Positions 1 to 8,588 of a DNA stretch of 64,000 bases are shown here, one piece after another. How positions within the stretch are numbered: position 1 is the first letter of the stretch; every line of letters starts with the position of its first letter. The notes beneath the pieces are model-generated. The model saw only the letters and a list, made by a program, of their open reading frames with translations, did no database searches and was not told the DNA's origin. The stretch is from positions 1 through 64,000 of the forward strand of contig PBAL01000024.1 of NCBI GenBank assembly GCA_002715965.1, in the 5' to 3' direction. A program made the translations under genes and the position numbers. The stretch is from Verrucomicrobiales bacterium (GTDB lineage: Bacteria > Verrucomicrobiota > Verrucomicrobiia > Limisphaerales > JAYPXF01).

Positions 1-94
1 ACCAGATAGGAGACAATCGATAGTCATGTTAATGCCTCGCAAGCGATACACCAAAGAATTCAAAGCCCAAGCCGTTGATCTGGTTCGTCACGGC
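1..94 (+). mobile_element. IS3-type transposase orfA 5' remnant, copy A
   Basis: The first 94 bases match the inverted stretch at 12741-12834 at 93 of 94 positions. From the ATG at 32 they encode MPRKRYTKEFKAQAVDLVRH, the start of an HTH_Tnp_1 (IS3-type OrfA) transposase. The match stops abruptly after codons for HG, and what follows is not transposase. It is therefore an IS end plus the first ~20 codons, not a working gene. The element may continue to the left of the window. Confidence 0.75.
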
Positions 95-640
95 GAAGGC
101 GACGCAGATGGAAATGTTCGGCGAGTTTCTCGGCCCGGCACAACGCGATCCTCCATTGCGGATGACACCGACGATTCATGCGAAGAGTTGGGACGTGGTG
201 CTGGCGGAAGTTTCGCGATCAACGGATTTTGGTGTCCGCGGACTGGTGTTGAAGGGAATTGAGGGCAGCTTCTATTGGAACGCCGCGCCGATTCGCATTC
301 ACGCCATGTTGATCGGCGCTCACTACGATGATACAGGGAGGCGGATCAATGAATCAAGTTTTGGAGTAGGCAGGGAAGATGGCTTGATTTCGGTTGCGAA
401 GGTGCCGTTGCATCGAACGCGTGCGGATTTCCATCGAATTGAAGAGTTCGTGAACTCGCACACTTTGCGCCGTCAGGGTACCTTTCGCTCGCTTGAAGCG
501 GAACTGGTCTGCGAGCTGGGCGTGCAGTCCATCCACAAATCATGGCGACATAAGACCCGCATGATTCTTTACGGGGCGGAGTTGGCAGGTGCCGCCGACA
601 TGGCAGTGTCCGAATCTGAATACCGGGCGAACTGCACGCG
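95..640 (+). pseudogene. Unrecognised ORF remnant behind the IS fragment
   Basis: An open frame continues from the IS fragment through this stretch (up to 740, where it runs antisense into the PPC gene). Its translation looks protein-like in parts, for example GVRGLVLKGIEGSFYWNAAP and later VQSIHKSWRHKTRMILYG, but I recognise no family and see no start codon with a ribosome-binding site after the IS junction. It could be the C-terminal part of a gene cut by the IS, or two different fragments. No minus-strand gene is convincing here. Confidence 0.35.
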
Positions 641-643
641 TGG

Positions 644-2221
644 CTATTTCTTTGCGTCCTTCTTCTCTTCTTTTTTCTTCTCCTCTTTCTTGGCCTCGAT
701 GACGCGAAGCCAGAGCCAATCGGTTTGGTTGAGGAGATAGTCCCCGCGGGAATCAGCGGTGATGAAGGTCTTGGTCACCGCGTGACGTCTCTTGGATTCG
801 CCTGTTTCTTCCAAGTGGATTTGAACGGGGATGCTGGCGTTCTTGGCCTTGGCATCGGCCTTGAGTTTGAGCGTGGCTGATTTGTCAGAGCCCTTGATTT
901 CCCCGGCTTCAAGGCTCACGCCCTCGGGCAGCTTGCTGAGGATGGCCTTGAGCTGTTCCTTGTAGCCGAAGGTGGGTTTCAGCGTGAGTTTGAGATCGAC
1001 GGACTTGCCGGCATTGAGTTCGTAAACATCCTTGTCGATGGAAACCTCAAAAGCGGGTGGAGGCTTGGCGACGGAGAGGCGGTAGCGGAAGTCTTCACGA
1101 CCATTGCGGAAGCGGTCGAAGATCTCGACGCTGTAATCGCCGTCCTGGCTGACCTTGAGATAATACTCGGGATCGCGGGTGGGTTTGGTGTCGTCGGTCT
1201 CGCGAAGGAGTCGGCCGTCGGGACGGTTTACAACGAGCACGGGATCAAGGGGATAATGCAATTTGTGGGAATCAACGCGGATGAAGATGTTGTCGCCTTT
1301 CTTGGCCGCGAACTTGTAGCGGTCGCGTTCGTTAAACTTCGCAATCGTGCCATCGACAGTCGCGGGAAGCTTGATCTCCTGGATGTTGTCTTTCTTCTCC
1401 TTTGCTTCCTTGGTCTTGGCCTTGAACGGAAGTCCCGGGTGGCGCTTGTCGTCGATGGAAACTGTGAGGCGATAGACCGCATCCGAACGGCCCGAAAACG
1501 AAACATCCACCGTCGCCTTATGGTCGATGGCGAAGACTTGCAGGCTGTATGTCCCGTCCTTGTCGACCGTGTGTTTGAGAAACGGATCAATGTTGTGGGT
1601 GTCGCTGGCAACGGCGATGTCGTAACCATCCGGATCGTAGAGGTGAATGAACGGATCGATGAGCGCGCCGAGACTGTAACCATCCACGTTCGCGTAAATG
1701 GTCTGACCTTTCTTCAGCTTGAGTTTGAAGAAGTCGGTGTCCCCCGTCTTTTCGAGGCGACCGTTGATGACGATGGGAAAGTTGGTCAGCGAGTTTGCTT
1801 CGGCGAAGTTGCCGTTGGGTTCCTTCTCTTCGATCTCCTTTCCGCCACCCACGACGAAGATGGTGGTTCTGGAGACGCCTTGATAGTTGTGAATGCGTAC
1901 GAGGTAAGGACCGGGTTTGACGTCTTTGCCGATGCTGAGGGCGTATTGATACCTGGTCTTGGTGGGAGCGAACTTGATGCCGGGGTTATTGCACCAGACT
2001 TCAACCGGCCAAGCACCAATACCGCCGTAGGATTTGACGAGGTTGGTGGTGCCGGCTTGTCCTCCTGGCGGTGAAATTGCGTCGAGGCGGGGCGGGGCTG
2101 CTTGGGTGATAGCGATGGTTGCGAGCGTCAGTGCAATGAGATGACAACGGACTCGCAAGCTCGCCCCCCCACGTAGGCACGCGCATCGTTGGAGGGACGA
2201 GCTTGCGAGTCCGTGAGCCAT
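644..2221 (-). CDS. Secreted PPC-domain (pre-peptidase C-terminal) protein
   Basis: This is a predicted exported protein with an N-terminal Ig/IPT-like region (about residues 45-120) and two PPC-type beta-sandwich domains. Their hallmarks are EKEPNGNFAEANSL followed by GDTDFFKLKLKKGQTIYANV and later DRYKFAAKKGDNIFIRVDS. It ends in a Lys/Glu-rich tail (EAKKEEKKKEEKKDAKK). PPC domains usually accompany secreted enzymes or adhesins and no catalytic domain is visible. It is the third gene of a cluster with the DUF1501 gene (12 bases upstream) and the DUF1549/DUF1553 gene. The start is doubtful: the ATG at 2221 lies before a 16-bp palindrome, and the signal peptide (HLIALTLATIAITQA) only follows it. 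A TTG at 2158, inside the palindrome, is a plausible alternative giving about 504 residues. Confidence 0.8.
   Translation of the reverse strand: MAHGLASSSLQRCACLRGGASLRVRCHLIALTLATIAITQAAPPRLDAISPPGGQAGTTNLVKSYGGIGAWPVEVWCNNPGIKFAPTKTRYQYALSIGKDVKPGPYLVRIHNYQGVSRTTIFVVGGGKEIEEKEPNGNFAEANSLTNFPIVINGRLEKTGDTDFFKLKLKKGQTIYANVDGYSLGALIDPFIHLYDPDGYDIAVASDTHNIDPFLKHTVDKDGTYSLQVFAIDHKATVDVSFSGRSDAVYRLTVSIDDKRHPGLPFKAKTKEAKEKKDNIQEIKLPATVDGTIAKFNERDRYKFAAKKGDNIFIRVDSHKLHYPLDPVLVVNRPDGRLLRETDDTKPTRDPEYYLKVSQDGDYSVEIFDRFRNGREDFRYRLSVAKPPPAFEVSIDKDVYELNAGKSVDLKLTLKPTFGYKEQLKAILSKLPEGVSLEAGEIKGSDKSATLKLKADAKAKNASIPVQIHLEETGESKRRHAVTKTFITADSRGDYLLNQTDWLWLRVIEAKKEEKKKEEKKDAKK
2148..2213. repeat. Palindromic REP-like element with 16-bp arms
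   Basis: CGGACTCGCAAGCTCG (2148-2163) is followed by a 34-base loop and its exact reverse complement (2198-2213). It sits at the 5' end of the PPC gene and encodes its odd pre-signal-peptide residues. A 22-base core beside and including the right arm recurs with two mismatches at 40573-40594, so this belongs to a dispersed repeat family. Confidence 0.75.
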
Positions 2222-2233
2222 AATCCCGAAGGA

Positions 2234-3568
2234 TCAGACGAAGAGTTCTTTGATCAGCCGGCCCTTGTCGATGAGCTGGACCGGGCGACCGGCGGGAGTG
2301 TGGAGAACCTGGGCGTGGTCGATTCCCAATTTGGTGTAGATCGAGGCGGCAAAGTCCTCAGGCGCATAGACGTTCTCGTTGGCGTAGTAACCCTTCACAT
2401 CCGTAGCACCAACGATCTGGCCACCGGGAATTCCAGCACCGCCCATCATCACCGACATGGCAAAGGACCAATGGTCGCGGCCGCCGTTCTTGTTGATCTT
2501 TGGAGTGCGTCCGAATTCACCCAGGCAGACGACCAGCGTATTGTCCAGCGTGCCGCGCTCGGCGAGGTCGGTCATCAATGCGGCCATGCCCTGGTCTAGT
2601 TCAGGTAGATCCCGCTTCTTCAGGTTCTTGAAGAGATCGCTGTGGTCGTCCCAGCCACCATTGTAAACAGTGACGAATGGAACGCCGACTTCGGTCATGC
2701 GACGGGCGAGAAGAAGACGCTGGCCAAAATTGTTTTTTCCATACTTCTCGCGCGTCTTCTCCGGCTCCTTGGAAATGTCAAAGGCAGTCTGCGCCTTCTC
2801 CGAATAAACGAGTTGATAACCCTGCTGGTAGAACTCATCCATCGTGACTGCAGGGTCGTTCGCCACGCGGTCATTGATGCGTTGAAGGTTGTCCAAACTC
2901 TTTCGAAGTTCTCGTCGGTTCTCGGCACGGGCGCCAACGATGGATTCGGGAATGCTTACGTCCCGAACGCGGAAGCTCTTGCTGTTCGGACTTTCGGAAA
3001 TGACGAAGGGGGCATATTGCGCGCCCAAGAAATTCGGTCCACCGGATCGAGACATGCGTTCCAGCGATACGTAACTCGGCATGCCGTCCTTGATGCCGCG
3101 ATCCCACGCAACCACGGAACCGATTGAGGGATGAAACGTGACAAATGCACCGCAGCCGACCGGCACCGGTGTGGGGCGTCCGGTCATCATGTAGTGATTG
3201 CCGGCACCGTGATTGTTCTGCCGGTGCGCGATGGATCGGATGACCGTGTAGCGATTGAAAGACTTGGCCAGCTTGGGCAGATATTCGCTGAAGTGAACGC
3301 CCGGTACACTGGTCTTGATCGTCCCGTATTCGCCACGAATTCCATCGGGCGCATCGGGTTTTGGATCGAAGGTCTCGTAGTGCGTGGGACCGCCGTCGAG
3401 CCACACGAGAATGCAACGGATGTCCTTTGCCGACTTGCCGGCGGCCTTGGCCTTTTCGGCCTTGAGGCGGACGATGTCGGTCATGGTCAGGCCACCAATA
3501 GAGGCCAAACCGACTTGGAGAAAGTCCCGGCGCGCCATTCCGGCGCAATTTCGCTTTAGTATGCTCAT
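2234..3568 (-). CDS. DUF1501 family secreted protein
   Basis: A 444-residue DUF1501 protein, a sulfatase/alkaline-phosphatase-fold family abundant in Planctomycetes and Verrucomicrobia. A Tat-type signal (ARRDFLQVGLASIGGLTM) opens it. Family features are CILVWLDGGPTHYETFDPKP near residue 55, HRQNNHGAGNHYMMTGRPTP near 125, and LGEFGRTPKINKNGGRDHW near 355. The start at 3568 gives the full Tat leader, and the stop is 12 bases before the PPC gene. It is usually encoded beside DUF1549/DUF1553 proteins, as here (8-base gap), which suggests a jointly exported pair. Its reaction is not established, so I leave the function open. Confidence 0.9.
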   Translation of the reverse strand: MSILKRNCAGMARRDFLQVGLASIGGLTMTDIVRLKAEKAKAAGKSAKDIRCILVWLDGGPTHYETFDPKPDAPDGIRGEYGTIKTSVPGVHFSEYLPKLAKSFNRYTVIRSIAHRQNNHGAGNHYMMTGRPTPVPVGCGAFVTFHPSIGSVVAWDRGIKDGMPSYVSLERMSRSGGPNFLGAQYAPFVISESPNSKSFRVRDVSIPESIVGARAENRRELRKSLDNLQRINDRVANDPAVTMDEFYQQGYQLVYSEKAQTAFDISKEPEKTREKYGKNNFGQRLLLARRMTEVGVPFVTVYNGGWDDHSDLFKNLKKRDLPELDQGMAALMTDLAERGTLDNTLVVCLGEFGRTPKINKNGGRDHWSFAMSVMMGGAGIPGGQIVGATDVKGYYANENVYAPEDFAASIYTKLGIDHAQVLHTPAGRPVQLIDKGRLIKELFV

Positions 3569-3575
3569 GCGAGAA

Positions 3576-5756
3576 TCAATGATTTAAAACAAATTCTGGC
3601 GTATTGATCAATGCCCAGATGAGGTCCTGCGTGACCTTCTCCCGGGATGCGTCTTTCGCGTCGTAAGCCGCGAGAACAATCTTCTTTTCATCCGCGGTTG
3701 GAAATCGGGAATATGCCGAGAGATAGATTTCATCGGCAATTTCTTCCGGTTTTCGTTCGCTTTTTGCGAGATTCACAGCGCGCCCTGAGCCGCTGACGAT
3801 GCGAGCTTCGAGCTTGTCGGAGTTCATCAAGTGGAGGGATTGGATGATCGTAGGCGAGGGATCGCGCTCGCAGGGACATTCCGCGCTGGAGTCCGGCCGG
3901 CCAAAGGTGTCGAGGAAGACGGAACGCATCTTGGTGTTCCAAGTCATCATCGCGCGCGTGCCCTTGGCGAGTCCTTCGAGCGTATCAGGCATTCCCGTCA
4001 CGCGGGTCACCGCATCGGACATGGCTTCGGCTCCGAGACGCCGACGGATCGAGCGGGCGTAATTGCGTTCGTCGCCGACATTGGTTTTGTTGGCAACCGA
4101 ACTCGTTTGATAGATGCGCGAGTTCATGATCACCCGCATGGTTCGCTTGAGATCGTATTTGTGTTTCTTGAAATCTTTGGCCAGCCAGTCGAGAAGCGGC
4201 TCGTTGGTTGGCGGATTTGAGGCCCGGAAATCATCGACTGGTTCAACAATCCCTACTCCGAAAAATTTGCCCCAGAGCCGATTGACCAGCGCGCGGGCGA
4301 AGAATGGGTTTTCCGGATCAACCATCCAGTCCACCAACGCGGCGCGGGGATCCTGGTCCTTGGGAACGTCAATGAAGGGACCATCCGGGGGCTTGGGTTT
4401 CATGACTTCACCTGAGACGGGGTGTTTCACCGTGCCTCCAGCCTGCCAATACCAGTATTCCGGTTCGCCGGAGATGGGAGTCGAGATGCCTTGTCCCTTG
4501 CGCTTCATCGAGCCGAAGAATGCCGCCAATTGGTAGTAATCTTCCTGGCCCCACTTCTCGCTGGGATGATGATGGCACTGTGCGCACTCGAGACGAACTC
4601 CGAGGAAGATGCGACTCGTAAACGCACCGGCATCCGCAGGCACGCGCTTGTCACGCATCAACACGGTCGGGCCATGCATGTGCGTGCTGCCCGTGGCGGT
4701 GAGGATCTCGCGAACAATCTGATCGTATGGCGCGTTGTCACGGAGTTTGCGACGCAGCCAACGATCCATCAGGTACACGCCCTTCACTCCCACCCGCAAT
4801 GTATTGGGACGTACCAAATCGCCAAAGCTCGTTGCCCAGTGATCGGCCCAATCGCGATCGTCCAACAATTCATCGATCAGGTATTCACGTTTCTTCGGAT
4901 GCTTGGACGCGAGGAACTTTCGAACACGCTCTGGCTCAGGAAGTTTGCCGAGCGTATCGAGTGAGGCGCGACGAATGAATTCGCTGTCCGACGCGAGATC
5001 GGAAACCAGCAGGCCGAGTTGCTTGTGCCGATCATAAACCTTCCGATCGATCTCATTGTTTACCGTTAGTTTTGCGTAAGCCGATTCAGGGAGCAGCGTC
5101 TCCGTCGGAATGGCGACGCGGGCGACTTCGACCTTGTCCATGTAACGCACGATTACGACGCCTTCGCCAAATTGATTGCCCATGGTCACGTGTCCATGGT
5201 GGTCGACCTCCGCAAGCGCCTGGTCATTGGACTGGTATTCGGACAGGTGGGTGACGTCGCGTTTGCTCTTGTCCGAATAATGCGCGGTGACCTTGAGAGA
5301 TGTCTCGCCCTTGCGTTTGTATTGTCCGCTGGAAGGCGAGACTTCGATGCGCATCAGCGAAATCTCCTTCTCAGAATTCCAGGGCGCACCCTGGCTGATC
5401 CATTTATGAATCATGCGATAGAATTCCGAGTCCTTGTCAAAACGCTTGCCGCCCTCGTGATCGATGGATTGTGTGGCCTTCAGCAGAAGCAGGCTTTCTT
5501 CGGGAGCAGCAGGGAAGATGCGACGTCCGCGCGCGCCACGAACGATGTTTCGATAATCGGCTGCCGGATCGTAGGCGAAGACTGAAAGTTGGAATCCATT
5601 TTGTCCGCCGGACTTCGCGTGGCAGCTGCCATTGCTGCAACCCGCCTTGCCGAGGACTGGCAGGACGTCATTGCGAAAGCTCAGCCGATCCGCAAATGCA
5701 GGTGTGGCCATGCTGAATGCAACTAGTATGGCGAATTTGGCTCGCATGCGATCCAT
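3576..5756 (-). CDS. DUF1549/DUF1553 secreted protein with haem-binding motifs
   Basis: A large exported protein of the planctomycete-cytochrome type. The chosen start (ATG 5756) opens MDRMRAKFAILVAFSMATPAFA, a clear signal peptide; an upstream ATG at 5810 would add 18 residues with no signal character. Near residue 40 lies CSNGSCH (CX4CH), and DUF1549 follows with RLECAQCHHHPSEKW (CXXCH). The DUF1553 part includes LVNRLWGKFFGVGIVEPVDD, MRVIMNSRIYQTSS and FGRPDSSAECPCERDPSPT. It is the first gene of the three-gene minus-strand unit with DUF1501 and PPC. The haem motifs suggest periplasmic redox chemistry, but no substrate can be inferred from sequence. Confidence 0.88.
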   Translation of the reverse strand: MDRMRAKFAILVAFSMATPAFADRLSFRNDVLPVLGKAGCSNGSCHAKSGGQNGFQLSVFAYDPAADYRNIVRGARGRRIFPAAPEESLLLLKATQSIDHEGGKRFDKDSEFYRMIHKWISQGAPWNSEKEISLMRIEVSPSSGQYKRKGETSLKVTAHYSDKSKRDVTHLSEYQSNDQALAEVDHHGHVTMGNQFGEGVVIVRYMDKVEVARVAIPTETLLPESAYAKLTVNNEIDRKVYDRHKQLGLLVSDLASDSEFIRRASLDTLGKLPEPERVRKFLASKHPKKREYLIDELLDDRDWADHWATSFGDLVRPNTLRVGVKGVYLMDRWLRRKLRDNAPYDQIVREILTATGSTHMHGPTVLMRDKRVPADAGAFTSRIFLGVRLECAQCHHHPSEKWGQEDYYQLAAFFGSMKRKGQGISTPISGEPEYWYWQAGGTVKHPVSGEVMKPKPPDGPFIDVPKDQDPRAALVDWMVDPENPFFARALVNRLWGKFFGVGIVEPVDDFRASNPPTNEPLLDWLAKDFKKHKYDLKRTMRVIMNSRIYQTSSVANKTNVGDERNYARSIRRRLGAEAMSDAVTRVTGMPDTLEGLAKGTRAMMTWNTKMRSVFLDTFGRPDSSAECPCERDPSPTIIQSLHLMNSDKLEARIVSGSGRAVNLAKSERKPEEIADEIYLSAYSRFPTADEKKIVLAAYDAKDASREKVTQDLIWALINTPEFVLNH

Positions 5757-5882
5757 GACAATACCGCGGATTTCAACGGGTGAAAACCCGCGAAAACAGG
5801 CGGAATGCACGATTGACGAAGTTTTTTTGCAAATTATTTAGTGAATCTGCGTGTGTGCGCCGCTGCGTCATCCAAGCTGGTT

Positions 5883-5995
5883 GCCAGACTACCTGCCGTC
5901 AGGCAACTCGATTCCCGGCCTTCGCCTTCTCCTACAGACGGTGACGAGAGAGCCTACATCCAGTTCCATCGTGCTTCGATACTCGTAGGCATCCA
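5883..5995 (-). pseudogene. 3'-end fragment of a BNR sialidase-like gene
   Basis: On the minus strand this encodes STMELDVGSLVTV and its flank, matching the C-terminus of the intact sialidase-like gene at 8589-9758 (STVELGDGSLVTV). The DNA aligns without large gaps, including a shared ACGGTGACGAGAGAGCC block. Only the last ~35 codons remain and no start exists, so this is a decayed partial copy. Confidence 0.65.
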
Positions 5996-6112
5996 GAAAC
6001 GGCCCCGCAAAAAGGCAAACGAGCGACGTCCTCAAAGGTGCACCAACAAACGAATGCTGATTGTTTACCGACTGTCTCGATTTATGATCGAGTCGAACGT
6101 CGAATACACCCG

Positions 6113-6370
6113 ATGAACGCCCACCGATTCTCCAACAGCGATCTACACCAAGGTACCGGCGTAACCAAGGGCCTGCCGTTGATGGAATCGACCAGCGTCT
6201 GGGGCAACCCACCGGAGCCGCGGAACAAGTCCAGCGAACCGCCCCAGCGATTGGGCGTGCTCTTCAAAAGCGATGGTTTTCACGCCAAAGAATGGTGGGC
6301 CATGGATAAAGGCGGTGACATGAAAACCGGGCGCGTCGTCGCGCCACATCTCGACAACTCTGCCCCAGGC
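6113..6370 (+). pseudogene. N-terminal fragment of a DUF1552 gene
   Basis: From the ATG at 6113 the frame reads MNAHRFSNSDLHQGTGVTKG, then LPLMESTSVWG and RLGVLFKSDGFHAKEWWAMD. This is the beginning of a DUF1552 protein: a degraded Tat-like leader, then the conserved block that starts the mature domain. After about residue 80 the family similarity stops and the frame enters unrelated sequence. The rest of a ~450-residue DUF1552 gene is absent. An intact DUF1552 gene is at 26859-28214. Confidence 0.6.
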
Positions 6371-6497
6371 TTATTACGCCAGCATGCTCACCGGTCATCA
6401 CGATGCCTTGGTACTCCCGGCCGTCGTCCTCGACGAGGCGGACGAGCAGCGCAAATCTGGCATCCATCTCGATCGCTTCCGCGACCCGATAATCGTC
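6371..6497. other. Unassigned debris before the metallophosphoesterase gene
   Basis: No intact gene. On the minus strand one frame reads FALLVRLVEDDGREYQGIVM, which looks like a piece of a real protein but could not be assigned. It is probably another fragment, like its two neighbours. Confidence 0.3.
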
Positions 6498-8390
6498 ATG
6501 AGACCGTATAGACCACAGCTGATGTTTCGCCTCCAACTCACCCTGTTTCTTATGGCCGCAACCATCGACGCGGCACCGCGGCAGTTTCATGTATGGGCCA
6601 CGAGTTGCGCCCATGTTCCCGCGGATATCCGTCGTGGGAGAGAGAGCATGGCCAAGCCGATCCTGCAATCGGAAGGTTTGATCAAGGATGCTCCGGCGTT
6701 TCTCTGGGACATCATGGTCGATGTGGGAGATCTCTCGGCACATCAGTATCCACCGGGCGACAAAGATGGCCGTGAATTGATCAGGCAATACCAGAAAATG
6801 ACCAAGCATCGGCGGGAACAGATCTACAATCTTCCCGGCAACCATGACGCTCCTTACTACGATCATGGTCCGGGATCGTGGATCCGCAAATGGGGTGATC
6901 CGATGGGAGAGAACACAAAATTCTCCGGTGTCGATCCGAAACGACGACCGTTCCCGGTTGAAGGCACGTGGGAGCGATACAAGTTTCAAGCCGGGAACGT
7001 CATCTTCCTCATGCTTTCCGATCGCAATGATGTTCCAGAACCTGTGGGTCGCGGGCACAGCAGGGACCGGCGCCGGGGCGGGTATCCGGCAGGTGCTGTC
7101 ACGCGTGCAACGTTTAATTGGTGGAAGCAACAGGTCTTGGCGAATCAAGACAAGATCATCGTAACGATGCATCATCACGTACTGCGTGACACGACGATCG
7201 CGTCTGGCAAAGGCGAAGGGAATCCACGCTATCATGGCGCCAGTGGTGGCGCAGCGGGTTCCTCCTATCTCTACTATTTGATCGAGAATGAGGATCCCGA
7301 TAACTTCAAATACTTGGAAGACGCCCACGTGTTCGAAGATTTCCTGGATGAGTTTCACCGGAAGCATGGCCGAGGCGCGATCGATTTGTGGATTGGCGGC
7401 CATACGCACGTCAGAGGGCCGAAGGACGATTGGGGAGACAAGACAATCTCGGAACGGCGATGGGGAGTGGGTTTTCTCCAAGTCGCAGCGCTGACCAAGA
7501 GCCATGGAGGATCGTTCCCGCTCAGCCGCATTCTGACCTTCGCTGACAATAGTGACGCAATGACCGCGCGGGTCTACCTGCACGAAGACTGGTATGAGGA
7601 CAATCCAATTGGCTTCTACGAACCGGCAGACATCGAATGGCCCCTGCGTCATGCATTTCGCGCGTCAGCGCCGATCAAGACACTGCCTCCGTTTCCCGCG
7701 ATCACAGAGGTTGTGAGAACACCATACCTTGACCGAAAGGACAGCAGGAACGCGTCGGCAGTCTTCACTGCAGCAAAAACTCCTGATCGAATTGGAGACT
7801 GGGATTCCTTGCGGGATGGGAAGTTCAATCTCACGGCGCAACTCAACAAGCTTCACCACCTGCCTCACAACTCGCCCACTGTCGTAAATGATTCGCCGAT
7901 CCCCGCTGGAAAGTCTCTGAAATTTGAAGGACGTCAGCGAGTCAGGATTGGTTCGATCGATATGTCGGGATGGAAAAACCTGACCGTGTCCGTATGGATC
8001 AAGAATCCGGCGAAAATTGGGAATATGCGGATCATTTCCAAAGACGACCTCGGCACCCCCGGAAATTTTGTGCTGCTGCAGAACAAACCCGGAACGTGGA
8101 CATTCAGGGTGTGGGATAAGAAGGTGGGAAAATGGCGCGAAGCTTCATGGGCCGACGGAAATCTCTCTGACGGGCAATGGCATCGATTGACTGGGATTGT
8201 CGATTCGACGGCAGGGGAAGTGAGACTCACGGTGGACGGAAAGTTGGGGGCTCACGTCCCATGGACCGGGTCACAACTGGATGACAGTGATCAAACCGAT
8301 CTCGTCGTGGGTGCAGATTCAGGAAAGGACAAATTTGGGCACACCTTCACCGGCTTGATCCATGGAGTAACCGTCACTCCGGGGATATAG
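6498..8390 (+). CDS. Secreted metallophosphoesterase with C-terminal LamG-like domain
   Basis: A predicted exported calcineurin-like phosphoesterase fused to a concanavalin/LamG-3 type domain. The start at ATG 6498 puts a signal peptide (MFRLQLTLFLMAATIDAAP) at the N-terminus; the longer in-frame extension is antisense-like debris. Metal-ligand motifs are DVGDLSAHQ, LPGNHDAPYYDHG, MHHHVLRD and GGHTHVRGP. From about residue 440 a beta-sandwich follows, with GKSLKFEGRQRVRIGSIDMS, LTVSVWIKNP and GLIHGVTVTPG at the very end. LamG modules often bind polysaccharide, so the target could be a glycan or phosphate ester, but this is inference. The gene stands alone and converges with the sialidase-like gene. 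Confidence 0.8.
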   Translation: MRPYRPQLMFRLQLTLFLMAATIDAAPRQFHVWATSCAHVPADIRRGRESMAKPILQSEGLIKDAPAFLWDIMVDVGDLSAHQYPPGDKDGRELIRQYQKMTKHRREQIYNLPGNHDAPYYDHGPGSWIRKWGDPMGENTKFSGVDPKRRPFPVEGTWERYKFQAGNVIFLMLSDRNDVPEPVGRGHSRDRRRGGYPAGAVTRATFNWWKQQVLANQDKIIVTMHHHVLRDTTIASGKGEGNPRYHGASGGAAGSSYLYYLIENEDPDNFKYLEDAHVFEDFLDEFHRKHGRGAIDLWIGGHTHVRGPKDDWGDKTISERRWGVGFLQVAALTKSHGGSFPLSRILTFADNSDAMTARVYLHEDWYEDNPIGFYEPADIEWPLRHAFRASAPIKTLPPFPAITEVVRTPYLDRKDSRNASAVFTAAKTPDRIGDWDSLRDGKFNLTAQLNKLHHLPHNSPTVVNDSPIPAGKSLKFEGRQRVRIGSIDMSGWKNLTVSVWIKNPAKIGNMRIISKDDLGTPGNFVLLQNKPGTWTFRVWDKKVGKWREASWADGNLSDGQWHRLTGIVDSTAGEVRLTVDGKLGAHVPWTGSQLDDSDQTDLVVGADSGKDKFGHTFTGLIHGVTVTPGI

Positions 8391-8457
8391 CGCCAGACTG
8401 ACCACGAAACACAACTGCCCCTGATCCCCCCACAGGTGCAGTCCATTAACTCGCGTC

Positions 8458-8495
8458 GGCACTCAGGAGTGCCAAGGTTTTCTTGTCCTTGGCAC
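8458..8495. terminator. Hairpin pair between convergent genes, possible bidirectional terminator
   Basis: GGCACTC-AG-GAGTGCC (8458-8473) overlaps a second stem, GTGCCAAGG (8469-8477) with CCTTGGCAC (8487-8495) around a T-rich loop. The two stems exclude each other. The position between converging genes suits a terminator, but neither stem has a strong U-tract, so a repeat element is also possible. Confidence 0.4.
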
Positions 8496-8588
8496 CGCCA
8501 CAGAAACGATCACAACTATTAGGGTCAGACAATTATTTCTGACAAAAAGTGAATTTCAATTACCGAAAGACATCATTGCCTACGCGGT

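Noticed and set aside
6264..7652. 462-codon minus-strand open frame
   Set aside because: It lies antisense to the metallophosphoesterase gene, whose motifs and signal peptide are unambiguous; only its last part (6371-6497) may hold a gene fragment.
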